The notes under the pieces: generated by a model | What the model was told of the DNA's origin: nothing | What the model saw: the letters and a program-made list of their open reading frames with translations, nothing else | Database searches by the model: none | Assembly (NCBI GenBank): GCA_002327785.1 | Contig: DCUI01000294.1 | Coordinates: 643-21,499 of the forward strand | Direction: 5' to 3' | Origin: Phycisphaerales bacterium UBA2218 | Lineage (GTDB): Bacteria; Planctomycetota; Phycisphaerae; Sedimentisphaerales; Anaerobacaceae | Length of the DNA stretch: 20,857 bases | In this document: one piece after another, positions 1-9,700 of the stretch | How positions within the stretch are numbered: the first letter of the stretch is position 1 | Layout: each line of letters starts with the position of its first letter | Translations under genes and position numbers: made by a program

Positions 1-705
1 CAGCGACAATCATTCTTACCGGTCGCATTGCCTCATGGTTTTTGTTACCGAAGCCAAGTCGTTGCCTCAATAGAATGTTACCAAGAGCTGAAGGGATACG
101 ATGGGCAAGACAGTCGGCTCGCACACGAGAAAGGAATTGACTTGGCATTGGCACCGGCACTGACTGAGGGATTCACGACCCAAGAAGATAGTATATGCGG
201 ATCGGCAGTACACTATACCGCTCCATCCCGCTCGGCCTGCGGCGGCCAGGCTCCGACGAGCTTGCGTCAGAGCCCATTCTCGCTCGGCCGCCGATCCGAG
301 CGAGATTCCGCTGCGCCTGTCACAAATCAAAGCATCAAGAAATGAGCCCACAAGAGCCAAGAATCTACCTCGCCAAGGGCTCTGACACGGTAACATCCGC
401 GATTGAGGCAACGGGAAGGGAACAAATAGTTGACGTTCATCAAAACCCTTTACTGACAATGACTTACAAGCGATTTTGGTGCCAAAACGAGGGTTTCAAG
501 TGGTTGACAAGTGAGTAACAAGTGGCGCCAGGAGAGACTTACCAGTAGCGACTGACACAAAATTGACACAAATCTCCGGCATCTCCATCGGGTCCTGTTT
601 GGCTCCGGCTACGGCTTTGGCGGGGCCTTCGCCTACGCCAAACAGGTGGCGGCTGTCGCCACCGGCGCGGTCATCAAGTTGCTCAGAACAATGGAGGGTG
701 GGTCC
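1..705. other. Intergenic region with no supportable gene
   Basis: This stretch lies downstream of the stop codon of the giant minus-strand gene. Short open frames exist on both strands, such as 28-345 and 195-518 on plus and 67-459 on minus. None has a convincing ribosome-binding site or a recognisable domain, and their compositions look like random translation. The only clear structure is the hairpin at 594-646. A frame running through that hairpin reads like coding sequence but has no start or homologue I recognise. I see no tRNA or IS end here. Confidence 0.5.
594..646. repeat. Long hairpin downstream of the giant gene
   Basis: Perfect 10-bp arms CCTGTTTGGC (594-603) and GCCAAACAGG (637-646) enclose about 33 nt, and further GGC/GCC pairs inside could extend the stem. 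It lies 60-112 nt past the stop codon of the minus-strand giant gene. A 3'-end or transcript-stabilising role is possible. There is no T-run immediately after the stem in the leftward direction, so it is not a classical intrinsic terminator. Confidence 0.45.
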
Positions 706-3700
706 TTATGGCCCCCCCTGATACCGGACCACGGCAAAGAAGTTGGTGACCGCACGGGTGTCATTGGTAGTCCCGGCCACCACGATCTTCCCATCCGACT
801 GGATGGCTATGCTCTGGCCGAAGTCATGGACCGGTCCAGCATCGATGGCCGTGGTGACCTTGCCATCCCCGCTAAAGGACGTATCCAACGACCCATCACT
901 GTTGAACCGAACTATACCAAAGTCCGCGAATCCGGCGATGTTGTCAATGCTCCCCACCACCACGATCTTTCCGTCCTGCTGCAATGCCACACCACTCGCA
1001 TAGTCGTTGTACCCGCCGTAGAGAATAACCTTGCCGTCGGAGCCAAAAGTGGGGTCCAAGGACCCGTCGCTATCATACCGCACTACGACCATGTCACTGT
1101 TGCTGCTGCAGTAGCCTGACCCCACCACAACGATCTTCCCGTCCGGCTGAATCGCCACACTCTGGCCATAATCAGCGGACGATCCAATCTCCGTGATTAC
1201 CCAACCCCCGGCACCGAAAGTGGCATCCAACGACCCGTCGTTGTCGTACCGGACAACGGCAAAGTCATAGTTGCCTTTGTCGGTTTGAGCATACCCAGCC
1301 ACTACGATCTTCCCGTCTGTTTGGATGGCCACGCTCCGACCGTGATCGTCTGGTCCAAGGTCCGTTGTCACCCACCCCCCGGGGCCAAAGTCGGGATCCA
1401 ACGACCCGTCTTCTACCTTGTACCTTACCACGGCAATGTCATAGCCTCCGATGCCATTCTGGGTGCTCGCCGCTACTACAATCTTGCCATCCGGCTGGAT
1501 GGCCACGCTCTCACCATCGGCGGCTATCGATCCGATGGATGTGATCACTCTACCATCAGCACCGAAGGTGGTGTCCAAGGACCCATCCACATTGTATCGC
1601 ACTGCACCAATATCGCCCGTGCCGACACCACGGTAGCGCCGTCCCACCGCCACGATCTTGCCATCAGGCTGGAGGGCCACACTATACGCCTGATCCATGG
1701 GTGATCCGAGGTCCGTGGTCACCATGCCGTCAGCGTCGAAGTCGGGGTCCAAAGCACCGTCCACATTGTATCGCACGACGGCAAAGTCATAGGCGCCACT
1801 GCCGTCGGAGCTATACCCAGCCACCACAACCTTACCGTCCTGCTGTATTGTCACGCTCTGGCCATAAGCGATGCCGAGGATTCCTGTGATGGCCTTCCCA
1901 TCCACACCGAAAGTCAGATCCAGTTCGCCCGCCTGCTCCTCATTGATGTCGGTCACATGGATCGACAACTCCGCCATATCATCCGGCGTAGCACCCACCG
2001 CTGGGTCATCCACCGCCACAGTCACATCAAGCTGTGGATTGGTCTCGAAGTCCAGCGCTGCATCCGCTTTCAAATACAACGTGGTCCCCTTGATCTCAAA
2101 CAGGGCCGCGTCCTCGCCGCCGAGGCTCAGGGTGGTGGTGCCCGCCCCATCGTTGGTCACCACGATATCCGCCACCTTGATCCGGCTGGTAGTGTTGGTG
2201 TTCTCAGCCAGAGAGGTCGTAGTATTGACCAAAGCAATGGCCGGGGGTACTGCACCGTATACCTCCCCCTCGTACCGCACTACGGCAACGTCAGAGTTGC
2301 TCGTGTGGGTGCGCCCCGCCACTACGATCTTCCCGTCCGGCTGAACCGCCACACTGCTGGCAGAGTCGGACACCGATCCGAGGTCCGTAGTCACTAGGCC
2401 GCCGGCGCCAAACGTGACATCCAGCGAGCCATTGGCGTTGTAGCGCAACACGGCGATGTCAGAGCGAGTGGGGGCCATAGTGGAGATAGCCCCCGCCACC
2501 AGGATCTTCCCGTCTGGCAGAAGAACCACGCTTGAGACACCGCCACCGTACGAACCGATCACAGTGGTCACCTTGCCATCTTCATCAAATGATGTGTCCA
2601 GTGAACCATCGCTGTTGCACCGCACCAAGGCAAATTCACCGCTGCCTCCCTCGCGCCTGGTCGACCCTGCCACCACGATCTTCCCGTCTTCTGGTTGCAG
2701 GGCCACACAAGACGCTCCGCTATACAATCTGATTCCCGTGGTCACCTTGCCATCTTTATCAAACGATGTGTCCAGTGAACCATCGGTGTTGTACCGCACC
2801 ACGGCAATGACGGAGTCCTGGTAGGGATAATAGTCGTAGTAGCGATACGTGCTTCCCACCACCACGATCTTCCCATCCTCTGGCTGCAGGGCCACACTGC
2901 TGCAAGTGTCACTGGTGGACGACCCAATATCCGTGGCCACCCACCCCCCGGTGCCGAAAGTGGGATCCAAGGAACCGTTGCTCTCGTACCGCACCACGAC
3001 AAAGTCCGAACTACTACCACCGTCGGAGTAGGCAGTGCCTGCCACCACGATCTTCCCGTCCCGCTGGACAACCACACTCTGGCCATAGGAAGCGCGGAAC
3101 GATCCGAGGGAGGTAGTCACCCAGCCCCTGCCGCCGAAGGTGGCATCCAACACTCCGTTGCTGTAGTACCGCACTACGGCAATGGCTGTCTTGCCGTCGA
3201 TGGAGGTGGATCCTACCACTACGATTTTGCCGTCCGGCTGCAAAGCTATGCTCCGGGCGTCGCTGGAGAATGATTCAACGACTGTAGTCACCCACCCCCC
3301 GGTGCCGAAAGTGGGGTCCAGTGAGCCAGCGGTGATGTACCGCACCACTGCAATGGCCGCATCGGCACCAACGGCCCCTGGATTGAAGGTGTATCCTGCC
3401 ACCAGGATCTTGCCGTCAGGCTGCAAGACCATACTTCCGCATGAGTCGTCGGACCGTCCAAGGTCCGTGATCACCTTGCCACCCGAGCCGAAGGTGACGT
3501 CCAGGTCACCCGCCTCCTTGATGTTGGTTACGGCAACGGATAGGTTGGCCGTATCGTCAGGTGTGGTACCCACCGTTGGATCATCGACAGCTACGGTCAC
3601 ATTCAACTGCGGCTTCGCCTCATGATCCAGCACGATACCCGCCTTCAAATATAGCACCGGTCCATCGAGTTCAAACAAGGCCGCGTCTGCACCGCTGAGA

Positions 3701-6700
3701 CTCAATACACTTGTGCCTGATGCATCGTTCCTGATCACAATGTCCGCCACCTTGATCTGGATTGAAGTGTCTGTGTTCTCGGGCAGCCAAGTGGTCGTAT
3801 TCCGTAGCGAGATGCTTGGAGCCACGTTAGTGTTCACCACTGCGGTCTGGGCCTGCGCAACGCCGGGGCTGTTCTCGGTATGTCCTGCGTCATCGGTGGC
3901 GAGACTGTAGAAACTGTACGTGTGACCTACCTCTCCGGAGAACTCGGCAGAAGTCTCTTCTGTATCGTCCTGCCAGATTTGCCAGGCCCCCCCATCCTGG
4001 CTGACATAGACGTCATAGCTGCCTACGCCGGAGCCGCCTAGATCGTCCTGGCCCGACCAAGATACGATGAACTGCCCTGTCTCCACCTCCGCCGGTAGGA
4101 CAGCCACGGAACTGGTGGGGGCGCCTCCATCAATCGTGTTGAGGCACTCCATGGTCGGATCAGTGCCCTGGGAGGGATCGTGCGGGTCAACTTGGTTGGT
4201 GGCGATTGTCTCTGCTCCGTCGAAGGTGATGTAGGCCACATTCCGAATTTCGGTCCCGCTGGGCGTATCAGCCTTGGGCTTGACCGTATACGAGAAATGC
4301 CCCGTGCCTCGACCTCGGCCCTCCACCTTCAGGTCTTCCGCCAGATCGCTCAGATGAGCTGGCTCCGGAGGCAGGAAGCCGATACCTACAGCGGGTGGCA
4401 GGTTGGTCGCGGGATCAATGGAGTAGAAGCTAGCATAGATCTTGCCAGTGGCCAAATGGATGCCTGCCTCGATCGAGACCTCGAAATCGACCCCGTCGAA
4501 GGTCATCGGCACAGTTGTCTCGAAGTGTTGTGATCCGGCTGGCACAGGAATAAGTGTGTCGCCGAATCCTATCTCAGTCAACTCGAAGGTTGACCAGTCC
4601 AGATTCTCGTTCAGTTGATCTGTGATCGTGACAATCTGTGCGGGAGCCGTGGCCTTGGGGTCATTCTCGAATTCGACTGTGTAGGGCAGCAGACTGCCCA
4701 CCGTGACGAAGTGAGCAGTGCCCTGGCCACTCGGCCCGAACTTCTTGTTTGGGTCCTTCGGGCCAATAGGCGGTATATTGCCGCCAGGCCCACCGGGCGG
4801 TGGAGAAGGGGGGGAGCCCGGTGGCGGAGGCGGAGGGGGAGGAAGCTTACAGATGGCCGTACAATAATAATATGCGGCTATTGCATGCCCCACGTTACAG
4901 GCGGCAATACATGCAGGTACACATCCTAGCCATGCCGGGCCGAATGGTAAACAGACCTCCGCACAAATGCTAGAACACCCAAGAACTGCCGTCAGCTCAG
5001 TCACGGTAACACACATTACGTTGCACTTATCCTCGTCCGAGAGCCCACTGGGATCCGAGTGTGAAATCGGATCGTTGCTAACGTACAAGTGTAGACCGGT
5101 ATCGCCTCCAATCGCGCCTATCGGATCGGGCGAAAGAAAACGACCGGTCTGGGCGTCATAGTACCTCGCTCGCATGAACTCCAATCCATTACTTTCCGCC
5201 ATCACCCCGGACTCCCCAACAAACTTGAATGGACTGAACCTCGCCTCTTCCTCCTGCAACAAGGCGCCGAATGGCACATAGGTGTAGGTATTGGCAAGCG
5301 TGCCTGAAGCAGTGGTCAACTCATGTGCATTACCGATGGCATCAAAGGTGTAGTAGGCCGCACTGCCGCCCGCATCGCTCTGCGATACCAGGCCAAGACC
5401 GTGGTCATAATGAGCACTCAGGCTTGTTGTGGCATGGATATACTCGCCCACTACATTGCCCAGGCCAGAGGGATCAATCACATAGTCCTTCATTATGCCG
5501 TTGTCTGAGATCCGAGTGCGATTTCCTATGGCGTTCCATGAATTCTGCCAGTCTACCCCTGGGGCGGAGACGGCAACCAATCGGTTGTCCGGTGACCAAG
5601 TGTACGTGGTTATTCCCTCGGGCGAGGACCTCATGGTCAGATTGCCATCGGTGTCATATTCGCACGTTGAATTGCCGACCTGTGTATACTGATTCAGGTT
5701 GTTCAGGGAGTAGATGGTATTGATGCCATCGTCCTGTACGTTGAGACGATTGCCGAGGGCGTCGTAGGTGTACTCAACACGGCGGCCCCAGGGAGCAGTC
5801 CAGGCGACGAGTTGACCGGTGTCGTCATAGTCATAACTCCAAGTGCCGGCCAGGCTGGCGCGCGGGTCGTCTACGCCATAGGTCGTGGTCATAGTTGTAC
5901 GCCGACCGCGGCTGTCGTACGTGTACGCAAAACTGGAAAGGACGGAGCCATCGGGCTTGAAATTGGATAGTTCGGTGATCTGGCCAGCGGCGTCATAGGT
6001 ATAGGTGGTATACACGCTATTGCCAAGTGTCTTGAGGATCATTCGGCCGGCAGCGTCATAGGCATAGCGGACGATCCCCTTGCCCGCTTCGTCGGATAGG
6101 GATTCGAGACGACCTGCTTCATCGTAATGGTAGTCCGTACGATGACCCAATTGGTCCTGCATGGATGCGCGGCGCCTCCCCATGTCGTAGGTGTAGGCAA
6201 GCCACTGGCCAACTGGGTAGGTGATCTTCGTCAACCGGTCACTTGCATCAAATTCCAGGCTGGTCGTGCCGGTCGTATCCGAGTACCGAGTCAGATTGCC
6301 ACGAGCATCGTAGATGAAGGTGTGGATGGAACCATCGGGATAGCGCTTCTGCGTCACCCGGCCCAGAGCATCATGTGTGTATTGGATGGTCTGGCCGCGC
6401 CGGTTTGTCCAGGACAGCCGGTTGCCCTGGCTGTCGTAGGCCCAACTCTCCGCATGTCCAGCCGCATCCGTGATGCTTGCCAGATCGCCATCCGCCCCGT
6501 AGGTGTAGAGCGTCACGTTGCCATTGCCATCGGTGATCTTGGACAATTGGTTGAAAGGACCATTATATGCGTACCGAGTCGTGTAGCCCAGGGCGTCGGT
6601 CTCTGCAACCTGGTTGCCGCGAACGTCATAGGCAAAGGTCCGAGTCCGCCCCGCTGCATCGGTTGTTTCGATCATCTGGCCACGATCATCGTAGGTCAGC

Positions 6701-9700
6701 ATATCGGCGTTGCCCAAGCCGTCCCTGATCCGCGCCAACAGTCCGCGATGGTCGACGGAGTATGTCGTGGCATTCCCCAGGGCATCGGTGGCGGTAACCT
6801 CGCCTGCCGGGCCGTAAGCATAGGTTGTGATGCAACCACCGTTGCAGCCGCCGGACTGGGACTCCAAGCGGCCACCGTCGTCATAGGTATACGAGGCGCG
6901 GCTGCCATCCGGACGGACGACTTCCTTCAGGGCGTGCTCGCGAGTCTGCCCCTGGCCAAGGTAGTAGTCGTAGGCGTAGGTAAGGCCACGGTAGTCGGTC
7001 GCGAGTACGAGGTGGCTTCCGCTGGCGTCGTAGGTGAAGGAGGTCGTTCGGTCCAGGGAATCCGTGATGGCACTCACACAGCCGAAAGGCGTATAGTAAA
7101 TCGCCAGGAATGGTCCGGCGCTATGCGCCAAGCCAATCAGTAGATTGCCTTCATACACGCAGGTGATACGATTGTCGTGCGTGTCCTGCACGTAGTCCAG
7201 CTTACCATCCACCCGGAAGCAGCGGAGGGTACCGTCCACTTCATCGAGTGCATGAGCCCCGTTGCCAACCGGAGTCAGCACGGCATGATCGCCCGGCTGG
7301 GCCTGGTAGGGACGACCATGACGACTGTCAGGCTGGAAGACCCGACGTGAGCCGCCTGGGCCTGATATGGTAACGGTCCCCGGTTGGTCTGGCAGTCCCG
7401 GGACATCATAGGCCACAGACAAGCTCCACTCCCAATTGTCCGACCACCCCCGGCCAAATCGCCCGAGCCGGAAGTGCTGCGGAATGTCCGTGCTAAAAGT
7501 GCGGCTGAATATGAGCGGAAGACTGGGTGCCTGCACCTGGGCATCCACGGCCGCGGCTAGCGTCCGAGTGATGGTCAGGCCGGATGCCTGCATCGTTTCA
7601 AAGGCGAGTAGTTCTCGGATGTCTGTTACTCGTTCGCCCAGTTCGTGCAGATAGCGAGCATTGTCGTCCAACATCGTCACATACTCGCCCCACGTCGTGC
7701 CCACTTGCCCGACGAGGTTGTTGAAGACTGGTTCCCACTGCTCCGGTGTGAGGCCGTCTGGCCGCATGGAATCCTCGAGTGCAACCCAGTCAATTCGGTT
7801 CGTGTCGTCGGTAGTCCGGATCCCCATACTGAACTGAATCTGCGGATAGCTCATATCCCACGGCTGTTGCCAACCAGCGTAGTAGACCGGCATGCGTCGC
7901 GACTCGCCGGGCTGTAGTGTGCCCGAGATCTGACCGCTGGCCAAGAACTGGACCGAATTGGAGAAACCATCCGGTATCGAGGCGGTCCAGAATCCCTTCA
8001 CGAGCCGGGAGACGTCGAGTGTGAGGATCGCACCTGGCTTGTCATTCTGGGTGGCGGAAAGATACAGCAGCGGCGCAGGCATGGCCACGTCACCTGTGTT
8101 GCTGTACTCGACGTAGAGTGTGGCCGGCATGTGGTAGCCAAGACTGGAAGGTAAGACCACATTAGTCTTCAGCTTGGCCTCCCCGCCGCCAATAACCTCG
8201 AAGGCGTTGGCCATTTTGGCGGTTGTCCCATCCAGATTAGCGAGAGCCAGATCGTATTTCCCGGCCGGGACGGAGTTCGCGGCAAACGTGGCCGTCAACT
8301 GTGTGAGGGAGTCCAAAGCCACCTTCTCAGCAGAATAGGCGGTGCCGCCCGCACCTACCAGCACGACGAGAGTTTCTGGGTCGAAACCTGCCCCGGTAAT
8401 CGTGAGTACGGCGTCGGTGGCACTACCGTGATGATCCGGCGTGACGGTCTCAAGCATCAGAGCCGCTGTCTCGGCGGTCAGGGTATACGGACCAGGTGTC
8501 CGTATTGTGTCGCCATATACCAGCACATACCACGTACCGGCGTAGGCCATGGGCACCAGGATCCGTTGGTCGGATGCTCCAGACGTAGTGGAACGGTAGC
8601 CGAAATCACCGCGGGTCGGCGGGGCTCCGAACTTCGCGTAGAGCTCATTGACGTTATTGGCTACGCTGTCATCGAGGGTGATTCGGACGGGGCTAGCCTG
8701 CGTGAGGACTATACGGAAAAGCTGGGCCTGCCCACTGCCAACGAAGAAACCTGGGTAAGCGTCTCCAGGAGTCAAGGCGATCTGCGAGGTTTCCTGGAGC
8801 TTGAAAGTGTATGTTTGGATTGCGACCTCGCTGGTACTACGCACGTTGAGATTGTAGGTGCCCCCCTGGGGCAGATTAACAAGGTCGGACGGCGCCGTGA
8901 GATTGCTGAAACCACTCCAGCCGTCGGGCCCCGTTAGGTCGAACGCGATGCCAGGATCAGACGCGCCGACTTGGATCAGACGCACCTGTTGCCCGGCGGC
9001 ACCTGAGAAACTCCACACGTCCGAGTTGTTGGGCAATCCGATATAGCCATAGATCTGCTTGTTGAGCGTGAGAGTCCGGTCAACTTGCCCATGACCGCCT
9101 TCGACATACACGGTCCCAGCTCTCCCGGGATTCCGTCCCTTGCCACCAGAAGCAGAGATGCTCCCCTCGAAGCCTAACGACTCGCAATGAATGGCAATTC
9201 GTCCGCCACCGCCACCACCGGCATTTCCGTATCCAGAACCGCCGTTCGCCTGTATCGTTCCAGTGGTAATGCCGGTTAACACGCCAGCGATAATATCGAT
9301 ACTTCCACCCGATCCTCCTCCGGCAGCAGAGATTCCCTCGTACGTCCCGTCTTTACCATTGGCTGAAAGCCCACCGTTCACGGTCAAGGTTCCGCTCACC
9401 ATCAGTCGAACTGCACCACCTCCAGCGCCGCCCACATACGGAGAATTCCCATTGCCACCACCGCTACCCAAGTCCACAGGCGTTGTCGGCGATCCATAGG
9501 CTGAACCACCGACCGCATCAGGGACACCGCCCCCAGTAAAACCGTTACCACCGCTGCCCCCATGTCCTGCCCCCCCTCCATACTTACCAGTTGCCCCTGC
9601 ACCTGGCCCACTGGCCGACCCATACCCCCTGCCATCGGCAGCAATCCATGAGCCAGCATCAATGGATATATTCTCGGCAGCCACCAACTGCATTGGCACA

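Noticed and set aside
67..459. Minus-strand open frame downstream of the giant gene
   Set aside because: No RBS, no domain, and it overlaps equally plausible frames on the other strand.
594..646. Integron attC-like site
   Set aside because: The palindrome is the right size, but the ends GTTTGGC/GCCAAAC do not fit GTTRRRY/RYYYAAC, and no integrase or cassette is nearby.
709..3504. CRISPR-like periodicity of about 173 nt
   Set aside because: The repeats are degenerate protein-coding units in one open frame, not identical short repeats with unique spacers.
6127..7143. Long open frame of 338 codons on the plus strand
   Set aside because: Exactly antisense to the YD repeats of the giant gene. 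Repetitive GC-rich coding often leaves the opposite strand open; no RBS or domain.
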